From the NCBI GenBank assembly GCA_026414765.1, contig JAOAIJ010000037.1:1-54681 (forward strand): 54,681 nucleotides of DNA, in the 5' to 3' direction. This DNA is from Clostridia bacterium (lineage in GTDB: Bacteria; Bacillota; Clostridia; Acetivibrionales; DSM-27016). A program made the translations under genes and the position numbers. The number at the start of each line of letters is the position of its first letter. Position 1 is the stretch's first letter. The notes below the pieces were generated by a model, which did no database searches, was not told the DNA's origin, and was given only the letters and a program-made list of their open reading frames with translations. Shown piece after piece: positions 18,613-27,820 of this stretch.

Positions 18613-18660
18613 TTATATGGAATATTCTATAAATAGAAAATAGGGAATATTTCCATATAA
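18613..18660. repeat. Large inverted repeat upstream of the Clp ATPase gene
   Basis: TTATATGGAATATT (18613-18626) is mirrored by AATATT-T-CCATATAA (18646-18660) with a single-base bulge and a 19-bp AT-rich centre. It lies about 150 bp before the clp start and about 26 bp after a weak promoter (TTGATG 18558, TATAAT 18582). It may be an operator or an RNA hairpin. The rest of 18508-18800 shows no gene. Confidence 0.55.
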
Positions 18661-18809
18661 TTGAAAATTTTTATAGATATAATATACTGTTTTTAGAATA
18701 CGTTAATGTTAATACTATGGGGTCAGGCTGATTTGAAAAAATGAACCCTGTAATATTTCTGGGAGCAGTTATTTAATGCTACCATGAAGTACGGAAGGAG
18801 ATGAATGGT

Positions 18810-21143
18810 ATGATGATGTGTTCGGTTTGTAAAGAAAACTTTGCAGTAGTATTTATTACAAAAATAATGGATGGAAAGCAGGTTCAGGAAGGGTTATGTC
18901 TGACTTGTGCAAAAAAACAGGGTATACAGCCGGTAAACCAACTGATTGAACAAACCGGTATGACAGATGATGATATTGAAAGTTTAAATAAACAGGTTGG
19001 AAGCTTGTTTGAAAATATTGATATGGATAGTCTGAACAATGCTAATCCAGGTGCAAATGCTCAGCCTGTAGGGGGAAACCCGTTTTTTAGTTTTATCAAC
19101 AAAGCCTTTGGAAAGAATGAAAACAATGCTGATACTGCTAGTAATGAACAGAATAGAGAAACGGCCGAAGAAAAGGACGGAAAAGGCCAGGGGAATAATA
19201 CCAGAACAAAAACTCAGGAAAAGAAAAGCCCCAAGAAAAAGAAGTACCTTGATATGTATGGCACTAATCTTACCGAACAGGCAAAGGAAGAAAAGCTTGA
19301 CCGTGTTATAGGCAGACACAGGGAAATCGACAGAGTAATCCAGATATTGAACAGGAGAACCAAAAATAATCCTGTACTGATAGGCGAACCTGGTGTGGGA
19401 AAAACTGCTATAGCAGAGGGGCTGGCGGTGCGAATTGTTAAAAAGCAGGTTCCTGCAAAGCTATTTAACGCGGAGGTTTACTTGCTGGATCTGACGGGAA
19501 TAGTGGCGGGAACTCAGTTCAGGGGACAGTTTGAAAGCCGTATGAAAGGTATAATTGATGAAGCAAAGCAGTTTGGGAATATTATACTTGTTATTGATGA
19601 ACTCCATAATATTATGGGTGCTGGTGAAGCAGAAGGAGCAATGAATGCGGCCAATATTTTAAAACCTGCATTATCCAGAGGGGAAATTCAGATAATTGGG
19701 GCAACCACACTTAATGAATACAGGAAACACATTGAAAAGGATACTGCACTGGAAAGAAGGTTTCAACCGGTGCTGGTGGATGAACCTTCCATTGAAGATT
19801 CCATCGAAATATTAAAGGGCATTAAGGATTACTACGAGAGCTACCACAGAGTCAAGATTTCAGATGAAGTAATTAAGAATGCAGTTATTCTTTCTGAAAG
19901 ATATATAACAGACAGATTTCTTCCTGACAAGGCTATAGATGTAATAGACGAAGCAGGATCAAGGGCTAATCTGAAAAATGTCGGACTTGTAGAACTTGAA
20001 GCACTTAAAGAAGAACTAAAAAAAGTACAGGAAGAAAAGGAAAGTGCCATTTCTGCCGATTCCATAGAGGATTATCAGAAGGCAGCAGACCTTAAAGTAC
20101 ATGAATGCAAGCTTATACAGAATATTAAAGACATCGAGGATAGAAATAAAGATGTGGAAATAACGATAGATGATATAGCTTACGTAATAGAAGCATGGAC
20201 TAAGATACCAGTTCAGAGAATAACCGAGGTAGAAACGGAAAAGCTTTTGAACCTTGAAGAAAGACTGCATAAAAGAGTGATTGGGCAGGATGATGCAGTA
20301 AAAAGTGTTGCAAAAGCAATAAGACGAAATCGGGCTGGGTTCAGTAAAAAGAAAAGGCCGTCATCATTTATATTTATCGGACCTACGGGTGTAGGAAAGA
20401 CGGAATTAGTCAGGGCATTGGCTTTGGAGCTCTTTGAGAGTGAGGAAGCGCTTATAAGACTTGATATGTCTGAGTATATGGAAAAACATACAGTATCAAA
20501 GCTTATAGGCTCCCCCCCGGGATATGTCGGATATGATGATGGCGGGCAGCTTACAGAGAAAATAAGGAGAAAGCCGTACTCGGTCATTCTTATGGATGAA
20601 ATGGAAAAAGCACATCCTGATGTATTTAATATGCTATTGCAAATATTGGAGGATGGCAGGCTTACTGATAGCCATGGAAGAACTGTGAATTTTGAAAATA
20701 CGGTTATCATAATGACTTCAAATGCAGGAACTACCTTGAAATCTAATGGTATCGGGTTTGCAAACGATGGCTATAGTGCACTGAAAAATAAGATTACTGA
20801 AGTGATGAAAGAAACATTCAGACCTGAATTCCTTAATAGGATTGATGAAATAATCATATTCTCAGAACTGAAAAAGGATGAGCTAAGACAGATTATTGAT
20901 CTGATGTTGAAAGAGGTTATTGATGAAGTTATTGCGAAGAATATGAAAATCAGTATATCTGAGGGTGTGAAGGAGTATATTCTGGAAAAGGGTTACGATG
21001 TAAAATATGGGGCACGTCCTTTGAGAAGAACGATACAGAGGTATATAGAGGATGAATTGACGGATTTATTCCTGAAGGGTGTATATAAGGAAGGAAGTAA
21101 TATTACTGTTGAATGTGAAAACGGAATGATAGTTTTTAGTTGA
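18810..21143 (+). CDS. ClpE/ClpC-like Hsp100 ATPase with N-terminal zinc finger
   Basis: A double-AAA+ unfoldase of about 777 residues that presumably feeds ClpP. The N-terminus has a four-Cys zinc module (C4, C7, C30, C33) as in ClpE rather than the Clp_N repeat of ClpC. A charged, low-complexity linker (about 75-145) follows. AAA1 has Walker A GEPGVGKTA (about residue 192) and AAA2 has GPTGVGKTE (about 524). The middle domain carries a UVR-like coiled segment (about 395-440). The IGF tripeptide (about 647) is the ClpP-docking loop. AAGGAG abuts the ATG at 18801, so the ATG at 18810, 9 nt downstream, is the likely start; 18813 and 18816 are also possible. No CtsR box was found upstream, nor mcsA/mcsB/ctsR genes nearby. 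Confidence 0.9.
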   Translation: MMMCSVCKENFAVVFITKIMDGKQVQEGLCLTCAKKQGIQPVNQLIEQTGMTDDDIESLNKQVGSLFENIDMDSLNNANPGANAQPVGGNPFFSFINKAFGKNENNADTASNEQNRETAEEKDGKGQGNNTRTKTQEKKSPKKKKYLDMYGTNLTEQAKEEKLDRVIGRHREIDRVIQILNRRTKNNPVLIGEPGVGKTAIAEGLAVRIVKKQVPAKLFNAEVYLLDLTGIVAGTQFRGQFESRMKGIIDEAKQFGNIILVIDELHNIMGAGEAEGAMNAANILKPALSRGEIQIIGATTLNEYRKHIEKDTALERRFQPVLVDEPSIEDSIEILKGIKDYYESYHRVKISDEVIKNAVILSERYITDRFLPDKAIDVIDEAGSRANLKNVGLVELEALKEELKKVQEEKESAISADSIEDYQKAADLKVHECKLIQNIKDIEDRNKDVEITIDDIAYVIEAWTKIPVQRITEVETEKLLNLEERLHKRVIGQDDAVKSVAKAIRRNRAGFSKKKRPSSFIFIGPTGVGKTELVRALALELFESEEALIRLDMSEYMEKHTVSKLIGSPPGYVGYDDGGQLTEKIRRKPYSVILMDEMEKAHPDVFNMLLQILEDGRLTDSHGRTVNFENTVIIMTSNAGTTLKSNGIGFANDGYSALKNKITEVMKETFRPEFLNRIDEIIIFSELKKDELRQIIDLMLKEVIDEVIAKNMKISISEGVKEYILEKGYDVKYGARPLRRTIQRYIEDELTDLFLKGVYKEGSNITVECENGMIVFS

Positions 21144-21179
21144 TTATAGTAAAACAATTATCTACATTAATAAAATGCG

Positions 21180-21215
21180 AAAAAGTGCACTAATGCTAGT
21201 ATTAGTGCACTTTTT
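21180..21215 (+). terminator. Terminator after Clp ATPase gene
   Basis: The perfect stem AAAAAGTGCACTAAT / ATTAGTGCACTTTTT has a 6-nt loop. It is likely bidirectional. Confidence 0.9.
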
Positions 21216-21309
21216 CTATTTATATGCAAATTGCAATAGACATTATCTTCTTTAAAACAATCTCAAAACGGTATAATATTACAAATTTATTATAAATTTC
21301 ATAAACGTA

Positions 21310-21338
21310 TTGACAATTATCCATGCTGTATATAAAAT
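21310..21338 (+). promoter_or_regulatory. Candidate promoter for amylase 1 long leader
   Basis: TTGACA (21310-21315) and TAAAAT (21333-21338) are spaced 17 bp. A closely similar promoter (GTATTGACT, TAAAAT, 17 bp) precedes the paralogous amylase 3 gene. If used, the untranslated leader before amylase 1 would be about 780 nt. Confidence 0.6.
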
Positions 21339-22126
21339 ATGGATAAGACAAATACTTACAAATGTGGTTCATGTTACTATTAACATTGTTTTATCAGTAA
21401 GGAGTGATGGTAATAAGAATAAATTAATTTTATTTTTATAGGTTGGATTCTTAACTTAATATAAAGATATAAAAAACAAGTATATAGTGTAGTAAAGTAG
21501 GGTTTCCAATAGTTTTACAATATGCTTGATTTATGTATATGTTAGAAATAAACCTTTTTGTAATTTTATTTTATTTTTTTAGCGTATGAATATGTAATCT
21601 TTATTATGAATTTCCATTCTATGTAAATCTTTTATTGTATTTCTGTTTCTATTTTCCATTTTATCAGATTTTTCTTTTGTTTAGCTTTTACTTATATTTT
21701 TGTTTATGTTTTTTACTTTTGCTGTAAAATCTTTTCTAAGGGTTTACGTTTTTTTTGGCTTAAAGCTGCTCTATTTCGCTATTCTTATTCCTTTATTATT
21801 TTTGTGACTCATAAAAAATAATTTCCAACTGCTCTAATCCAGTTCAACTAAATAATTAATATCATTTATCACTTTTGTAAACTAATCTGGCGTGAATGTA
21901 TTAGGTAGAATAAGCAGGCTTGTTATTGCAATTGGTGGTAAATATTGCTGTATGCCGGACCGGTATTTGTCTATTTGTGTTAATTATCGGACATGAAAAG
22001 GCAGCCAGGCAAGTGCATAACAAAAATGTAAGACAGAAAGGAGACGATACTAATGAACTATTCTTAATATGTAATAAATCTGTAAGAAAATATATGTAAT
22101 TAAAGTGAAAATTTGGAGGTATGTAT
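21339..22126 (+). other. Long AT-rich, gene-free leader of amylase 1
   Basis: No credible gene is present on either strand. The stretch 21540-21800 is strongly T-rich on the + strand. The last about 180 bp resemble the corresponding region before amylase 3: a CCGGACCGG-like block, AAAAGGCA..GGCAAGTG, GACAGAAAGGAG, the mini-ORF at 22053-22067, and the AAAGTGAA..TTGGAGGTATG ribosome binding segment. Confidence 0.55.
22037..22067 (+). other. Conserved four-codon mini-ORF (M-N-Y-S) in amylase 1 leader
   Basis: AAAGGAG (22037-22043) lies 9 nt before ATG AAC TAT TCT TAA (22053-22067), about 60 nt upstream of the amylase start. The equivalent M-D-Y-S-stop occurs before amylase 3. Translation is not proven; it may be a leader peptide or inherited duplicate sequence. 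Confidence 0.45.
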
Positions 22127-24175
22127 ATGAGAAGTAAGTTAATAAAAAGTACTTTTACGCTTTTATTGGTATTGGCATTCTGTTTCAGCCTGTTTGGGTC
22201 CACATCTTTGGTTTTTGCTGCAAATGTGAATTACACGATAACCTATACCAATACAAGTGCAACAACAGTTTACGCTCACTGGGGCATCAACGGCTTTACC
22301 GGTGTACAGGATACATTAATGACAAACAAAGGCTCGGGTAAGTTTGAAGTTACAGTCAGTGTTCCCGATGGAGCCACACTTGATTATTGTTTCCACATTA
22401 CTGCCCCAAGTGATTATTGGGACAATAATAGCAGCAATAATTGGCACGTAGTCGTTACATCACAGCCTCCTGCTGGATTAACAGTGCATTTCAAGAGACC
22501 ATCAAGCTGGGGAACAAGCATAAAAATTCACTACTGGAACATGGTGCCAAGCGGTACCCAGACTACATGGCCCGGTACGGCAATGACATCTGAAGGAAGT
22601 GACTGGTATAAATTTACTATTCCCGGTGTAACAAGTGCAAGTATGATTTTTAACGACGGTAGTGGGCATCAGACCGCTGATCTGTCCAGAAGTAATACGG
22701 AAGGCTGGTACTACACTGACAATGCATGGTATAACTCAAATCCTGAAACTACTCCTCCAAATCCTTCAGCAGACCCTGACAGCTTGAGAATCTACCAGGT
22801 TATGGTTGAGTCCTTCCAGGATGGGGATTCCACAAGGGATTACAATACAGGCTATGGACCAAGCGCTCATAAAGGAGATCTGAAAGGTATAAAGAATGCT
22901 CTTCCATATATAAAAAGCCTTGGGGTCAATGCAATATGGATGACACCTATATTTAACTCGAACGGCAGCTCTGCGCTTGATGCAACAGGTTATTTCGCAC
23001 AGAATTATTTTGAGATCGACCCCAAATTCGGAAGTCTACAGGATGCAAAAGATCTGGTAAATGCAGCTCATGGTCTTGGAATGTATGTGTTCCTTGATGG
23101 AGTATTCGGGCATCATAAAAACGTATCCATACCGCCTTCTCCAAGCGGATACTACCCTAGCGGCGGTAGTGATCCTGTCTCTTACCCCGGAAGCCTGAAC
23201 TTCTATAGGGAGGTTGCTACATGGTGGATTGACCAGCTGGAGATAGACGGATGGAGACTTGACCAGGCTTATCAGGTTCCGGTCCAATACTGGAAGGAAA
23301 TCCGCGAAGCTGTAGAAGCAAAGTGTCTTGCAAGGAAAAATGCTGGAAAACAGTGGGGAACTTTAGGATATATGGTTGGCGAAATATGGAAGGGTGAAAC
23401 AGATATTCAGAATCAAGGCTACAATAGCGATTCTGCTCCCGGTCTGCACTCCTGCTTTGACTTTCCACTGAGATATAAACTGGTATCAACCCTGGCAACC
23501 AAGGAAAGCATCAATGAATCCGGTGCAAAAGGACAGCCTGCTTCCAGCCTGAGAGACGGGTACAATACCCATAACGTATATGCTTCCCACGCTCACCCCA
23601 ACCTGATGCTTACCAATCACGACTTGGTAAGATTTGGAGACCTGATTCAGAGGGCAGGTTATGGTGGAAAGGAAAATGCCGATTACTGGAGAAGACATAA
23701 AGCTGCTTTCAGTTTTATGGCAGCTTTTACAGGGCCTATTACGATTTATTATGGTGATGAAATAGGTGATGAGGTACCGAATTTTGTATACCAGGGCGAT
23801 CTAGGCTATTATGATGACCATGTATCCAGGTCAACAGGACAGACTTCTGGTTTTAATACAAACCAGACAGATCTTAAAAACTATGTAACTTCTCTGATGA
23901 ACTTAAGGAGCCAGCATCCTGCTATGTGGGATGGTGCAAGGACAAACTTAAGGGCTGACAGTACAATTTATGTTGACTTCAAATCTGCAACAAATGACAA
24001 GGTAGTATATGTCCTGAATACAGGCTCAGCTACTTCTAGCGTATCTATCTCACAATCCCAGGTAGGAGGTACATCACTTAAAAATGCACTTACAGGTGCT
24101 GTAATTAATGCTTCCGGCGGTAGTTATACTGTTTCTGTAGAAAAGCTGAGTGGAATGTTCTTACTGGTTCAGTAG
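22127..24175 (+). CDS. Secreted GH13 amylase with two starch-binding modules (amylase 1)
   Basis: An extracellular alpha-glucan hydrolase of 682 residues. The signal peptide is residues 1 to about 31 (basic start, hydrophobic core, VFAA). Two N-terminal starch-binding-like modules follow: a CBM25/26-like module (about 34-115, with AHWGINGF and DYWDNN) and a CBM26 module (about 125-210, with IKIHYWN, TWPGTAM, MIFNDGSG). The GH13 barrel spans about 225-600, with nucleophile Asp in GWRLDQAY (about 379), acid/base Glu in VGEIWKG (about 418) and the third Asp in LTNHDLVRF (about 498). An all-beta domain C ends the protein. No dockerin or SLH repeats are present. ATG 22121 is only 1 nt from GGAGG, so ATG 22127 (7 nt spacing, matching amylase 3) is the start. 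Confidence 0.93.
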   Translation: MRSKLIKSTFTLLLVLAFCFSLFGSTSLVFAANVNYTITYTNTSATTVYAHWGINGFTGVQDTLMTNKGSGKFEVTVSVPDGATLDYCFHITAPSDYWDNNSSNNWHVVVTSQPPAGLTVHFKRPSSWGTSIKIHYWNMVPSGTQTTWPGTAMTSEGSDWYKFTIPGVTSASMIFNDGSGHQTADLSRSNTEGWYYTDNAWYNSNPETTPPNPSADPDSLRIYQVMVESFQDGDSTRDYNTGYGPSAHKGDLKGIKNALPYIKSLGVNAIWMTPIFNSNGSSALDATGYFAQNYFEIDPKFGSLQDAKDLVNAAHGLGMYVFLDGVFGHHKNVSIPPSPSGYYPSGGSDPVSYPGSLNFYREVATWWIDQLEIDGWRLDQAYQVPVQYWKEIREAVEAKCLARKNAGKQWGTLGYMVGEIWKGETDIQNQGYNSDSAPGLHSCFDFPLRYKLVSTLATKESINESGAKGQPASSLRDGYNTHNVYASHAHPNLMLTNHDLVRFGDLIQRAGYGGKENADYWRRHKAAFSFMAAFTGPITIYYGDEIGDEVPNFVYQGDLGYYDDHVSRSTGQTSGFNTNQTDLKNYVTSLMNLRSQHPAMWDGARTNLRADSTIYVDFKSATNDKVVYVLNTGSATSSVSISQSQVGGTSLKNALTGAVINASGGSYTVSVEKLSGMFLLVQ

Positions 24176-24205
24176 TACATAAGACTTGCAAAATCTTGAA
24201 AGGCG

Positions 24206-24241
24206 GATACAGGCAGCATATATTGATACGCTGCCTGTATC
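24206..24241 (+). terminator. Hairpin without T-run between amylase 1 and amylase 2
   Basis: The perfect 12-bp arms GATACAGGCAGC / GCTGCCTGTATC are followed by AAAATAAAT, not a T-run. It is more likely an mRNA-stability or partial-termination hairpin that lets some transcription reach amylase 2. Confidence 0.6.
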
Positions 24242-24298
24242 AAAATAAATATTTGATATTTATATGAAAAATACAATATTATCAGAAAGGATTAAGAT

Positions 24299-27262
24299 AT
24301 GTCTAAAAATAATTTTTCCAAAAGAGCTTTGTCTATATTAGTAGCTCTGGTATTCTGCTTCAGTCTCATCGGTTCGACATCCGTAGTTTTTGCTGCCGAT
24401 GTAAGCTATACTTTGGTATATACAAACTCAACTGCCACAACAGTATATGCCCACTGGGGCTATAACGGCTGGAACGGAGTACAGGATACACTGATGACCA
24501 ACAAAGGCGGGGGTGTGTTTGAAGCTACAGTAAGCGTGCCGGACGGAGCTACGCTTAACTATTGCTATCATGTCACAGCTCCAACAGATTATTGGGATAA
24601 TAACGGCGGCAGCAACTGGAGCCTGGTTGTTAGCAGCACAGGGCTTACAGTACATTTCAAGAAACCTTCCACATGGTCGTCACGTATAAAAATCCACTAC
24701 TGGAACCTGGTACCAACAGCTACACAGACTACCTGGCCCGGTTTGGATATGTCATCTGAAGGAAATGGCTGGTATAAATATACCATTCCAAATGCAACAA
24801 GTGCCAGTGTGATTTTTAACGACAATAATGGGAAGCAGACTGCAAACTTGTCCAGAAGCACTGCCGAGGGTTGGTATTATACCGATAATGCCTGGTATAA
24901 CTCAAATCCTGAAGCCACCATTCCGGTGATTAGTGCTACACCTGAACCAAAGGCATATGCAGCGGCTCAAACTGTCAGACTGAGCAGCTCGAACACAACT
25001 GATAAAATTTACTATACAACCGATAATACAACCCCTACGACTTCTTCTACCTTATACACAGCTCCTATTACTGTTTCCACTTCTACGGTTATTAAAGCAA
25101 TTGGCGTAAATACTTCGGGACAATCAGGAAGTGTCCATATCTTCTCATATACAATCGATCCCAATATCGATACTGAGCCGCCTGCCATAGTTTCAAGTCT
25201 GCCGGTAGGACAATCGGATACGGCAGTCAGTGTCACTTTTACAATAAGTGATAACAAGCCTGCAACAACTACGGCTTATTATACCAAAGACGGTTCAGAT
25301 CCTACAGTAGCTTCACCTGTTTATGTTTCAGGCAATGCTTCGTCCGGATTGACAGGTCCTGCAATAACTATATCACAGTCTACCACACTGAAGTTCCTGG
25401 TAATAGATGGAGCGGGTAATCAGACTCCTCAGAGTTTCTATTATAATATAGGACCTGTTACAAAAGGTGATTTTAGGGAAGATACTATATACTTTGTAAT
25501 GACCTCACGTTTTTATGACGGTGACACCAGTAACAATACACACTGCTGGGATGATACAAAAGCTGGAAACCCGGATTCTGACCCTGCCTGGAGAGGGGAC
25601 TTCAAAGGGTTGATTCAAAAGTTGGACTATATAAAAGCACTTGGATTCAGTGCAATATGGATAACCCCTATCGTTCAAAATGCTAGCGGCTATGATTACC
25701 ATGGGTATCATGCTATCAACTTCAAAAAGGTAGACCCGAGGTATGAATCGGCTGATGCAAAATACCAGGATCTGATAAATGCAGCCCATGCAAAGGGTAT
25801 GAAAGTAATTCAGGATATCGTATTAAATCATACGGGAAATTTCGGTGAGGAAAATCTTTTCCCAATGTTTAAGAAAGATCCTACCAAGCCTGATGTTTCT
25901 GCGAATATGATAAAAATAACTGATAAACTTCCTGCAAACTATGATTCTTTGACTCCCAGCCAGCAATATGATGCAAGGATAAACATAATGAAAAATCTGC
26001 CTGCAAACAACAACATATATCATACTGAAAAAAGCCTTTCATGGGAGTCATATACAGTCCAGACAGGTCAGATAGCGGGGGATTGTGTTGATTTGAATAC
26101 GGAAGAACCTAATACTATTCAGTACCTAATCGATGCCTATAACCAGTATATTGACATGGGAGTAGATTCTTTCCGTGTAGATACTTTAAAACATATTAGC
26201 CGTTATGATATGAACAGGTTTTTTGTACCGGCCTTCAAGCAAAGGGGCGGGTCAAACTTCTTTATCTTCGGGGAGGTCTGTACAAGATATAGAGATGTGT
26301 GGAACAGCGGAATTCCTGCCATCTCAGCGCCATTCTATACATGGAAGGAATCAAAAACATATCCGGGTGACAGTGTGTACAGTTACGATGCAAACAAGCT
26401 TTCGGTAGAGCAAAACTGGGCTGATAATGTATCAACTGCAGGACAACCCGAATCAAGCAATGCTTTCCTCTCAGGCAACAACTATCACACAGTTGACTAC
26501 TCCAAGTTCTCTATGGGCGTAATAGACTTTCCGATGCATTGGGCATTCAAAACCGCTCAGGAAGCCTTTAACATGAAATATGGCGATAAATATTACAACG
26601 ATGCAACCTGGAATGTCACCTATGTGGATTCGCATGACTATGCTCCTGATGGAGCTCCTGAAAACCAGAGATTTGCAGGAACACAGGATACCTGGGCTGA
26701 AAACCTGTCACTTATGTTTACATTCCGTGGGATTCCATGCATTTACTACGGATCTGAAATCGAGTTTATGAAGGGTGCGCCTATAGATGTTGGACCAAAC
26801 GCACCTTTGAGTACAACAGGAAGAGCGTATTTCGGAAGTAAAATAGAAGGAAGTGTTCAGGTACAGGATTATGGGAAATATACAAACGCTACAGGCGAAA
26901 TGGCAAATACGCTGAATCATCCTTTAGCTCAGCACATCCGCAGGTTAAACCTTATCAGGAGAAGCGTACCTGCATTGCAAAAAGGTCAATATTCAACTGA
27001 AAATATTTCAGGAAGTATGGCATTCAAGAGAAGATATACCGATACAACAAAAGGTATTGACAGCTTTGTGCTTGTTACAGTCTCAGGAGATGCAACCTTT
27101 AACAGTATTCCGAATGGTACATATAAAGATGCCATAACCGGTGACACCAAGACGGTGACCAATGGTACATTGACAGCATCTTGCTCCGGAAAAGGAAATG
27201 CCAGAGTTTATGTCCTGAACGGTACAGGAAAAATCGGTGATACAGGAACATATTTGAAGTAA
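24299..27262 (+). CDS. Secreted multidomain GH13 amylase (amylase 2)
   Basis: An extracellular amylase of 987 residues. Signal peptide: about residues 1-32 (VFAA). It has the same two starch-binding modules as amylase 1 (about 35-115 and 118-205). These are followed by two chitobiase-C-like beta modules (about 210-285, with KIYYTTDNTTPTTSST; about 290-385, with TAYYTKDGSDPTVASP) and a GH13 catalytic domain (about 390-890). Catalytic residues are Asp in FRVDTLKH (about 627), Glu in IFGEVCTR (about 658) and Asp in VDSHDY (about 779, where NHD is usual). The catalytic domain is not closely related to amylases 1 and 3, although the N-terminal modules are, so module shuffling is likely. AGAAAGGA precedes the ATG. 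It lies 123 bp after amylase 1. Confidence 0.93.
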   Translation: MSKNNFSKRALSILVALVFCFSLIGSTSVVFAADVSYTLVYTNSTATTVYAHWGYNGWNGVQDTLMTNKGGGVFEATVSVPDGATLNYCYHVTAPTDYWDNNGGSNWSLVVSSTGLTVHFKKPSTWSSRIKIHYWNLVPTATQTTWPGLDMSSEGNGWYKYTIPNATSASVIFNDNNGKQTANLSRSTAEGWYYTDNAWYNSNPEATIPVISATPEPKAYAAAQTVRLSSSNTTDKIYYTTDNTTPTTSSTLYTAPITVSTSTVIKAIGVNTSGQSGSVHIFSYTIDPNIDTEPPAIVSSLPVGQSDTAVSVTFTISDNKPATTTAYYTKDGSDPTVASPVYVSGNASSGLTGPAITISQSTTLKFLVIDGAGNQTPQSFYYNIGPVTKGDFREDTIYFVMTSRFYDGDTSNNTHCWDDTKAGNPDSDPAWRGDFKGLIQKLDYIKALGFSAIWITPIVQNASGYDYHGYHAINFKKVDPRYESADAKYQDLINAAHAKGMKVIQDIVLNHTGNFGEENLFPMFKKDPTKPDVSANMIKITDKLPANYDSLTPSQQYDARINIMKNLPANNNIYHTEKSLSWESYTVQTGQIAGDCVDLNTEEPNTIQYLIDAYNQYIDMGVDSFRVDTLKHISRYDMNRFFVPAFKQRGGSNFFIFGEVCTRYRDVWNSGIPAISAPFYTWKESKTYPGDSVYSYDANKLSVEQNWADNVSTAGQPESSNAFLSGNNYHTVDYSKFSMGVIDFPMHWAFKTAQEAFNMKYGDKYYNDATWNVTYVDSHDYAPDGAPENQRFAGTQDTWAENLSLMFTFRGIPCIYYGSEIEFMKGAPIDVGPNAPLSTTGRAYFGSKIEGSVQVQDYGKYTNATGEMANTLNHPLAQHIRRLNLIRRSVPALQKGQYSTENISGSMAFKRRYTDTTKGIDSFVLVTVSGDATFNSIPNGTYKDAITGDTKTVTNGTLTASCSGKGNARVYVLNGTGKIGDTGTYLK

Positions 27263-27306
27263 TACAAATTGTGTAAATAATTAACCATCTTATTTCCCTA
27301 GGCTAT

Positions 27307-27344
27307 AAAAGGGGTCAGTTCTTACAAAAGAACTGACCCCTTTT
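27307..27344 (+). terminator. Strong terminator after amylase 2
   Basis: Arms AAAAGGGGTCAGTTCTT / AAGAACTGACCCCTTTT pair perfectly around ACAA. It could work on both strands. The GGGGTCAG core is also seen at 18719. Confidence 0.9.
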
Positions 27345-27382
27345 AACTTATACTCTTCAGTGCATAAAATTTTTTTATTGTA

Positions 27383-27411
27383 TTGACTACGGTGTATACC
27401 ATATGTAAAAT
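27383..27411 (+). promoter_or_regulatory. Candidate promoter for amylase 3 leader
   Basis: TTGACT (27383-27388), 17 bp, TAAAAT (27406-27411). It resembles the amylase 1 promoter. Confidence 0.6.
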
Positions 27412-27525
27412 GTAATTGAGTAAAATTATGGTAAATATGTTATAAGATATAAAATATACCGTTTTTACTATATTTGTACGGAATTTGCTGAAAAAAAGCA
27501 GAAGCATATTTCAGGATCAGATCTT

Positions 27526-27571
27526 CGAAAACTTAATGCATAGTAATATTAATTTAAGTTTTCGTTTTTAT
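27526..27571 (+). terminator. Intrinsic terminator inside the amylase 3 leader
   Basis: CGAAAACTTAA (27526-27536) and TTAAGTTTTCG (27554-27564) pair perfectly and are followed by TTTTTATT. It lies between the promoter at 27383 and the amylase 3 start at 27821, so it may be an attenuator or the end of a short (about 150 nt) RNA. Confidence 0.7.
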
Positions 27572-27728
27572 TCCCTGCTATCGATTTTGTTATTCTTGTT
27601 TTGAATATCATTTGAATTGTCTTATGACAATAAATATCTTATCATCCATAAAACCCGGGACCGTTTTGGTTATTGTTAAAGACCCTATAAAAAGGCATCT
27701 TGGCAAATGTTCTAAATAAACCAAAGGC

Positions 27729-27761
27729 AGAAAGGTGGTAACGTAAATGGATTATTCTTAA
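27729..27761 (+). other. Conserved four-codon mini-ORF (M-D-Y-S) in amylase 3 leader
   Basis: AGAAAGGTGG (27729-27738) lies 8 nt before ATG GAT TAT TCT TAA (27747-27761). It is the counterpart of the M-N-Y-S mini-ORF before amylase 1. The surrounding AAAAGGCA..GGCAAATG block is shared too. Confidence 0.45.
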
Positions 27762-27820
27762 TTTGTAGAACAAGCTGTAAAAATTATTAAGTCAAAGTGA
27801 ATTATTTGGAGGTATGCCAT

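Noticed and set aside
18508-18800. CtsR operator upstream of the Clp ATPase gene
   Set aside because: No GGTCAAA heptad repeats were found; GGGGTCAGG at 18719 lacks the second half.
21900-22126. Cyclic-di-GMP, c-di-AMP or cobalamin riboswitch before amylase 1
   Set aside because: Some short pieces (GGCA, GGCAAGTG) look similar, but the conserved cores of these classes are not present.
21901-22203. 100-residue ORF on the - strand in the amylase 1 leader
   Set aside because: It has no ribosome binding site, runs into the signal-peptide region of amylase 1 on the other strand, and its composition is that of translated AT-rich noncoding DNA.
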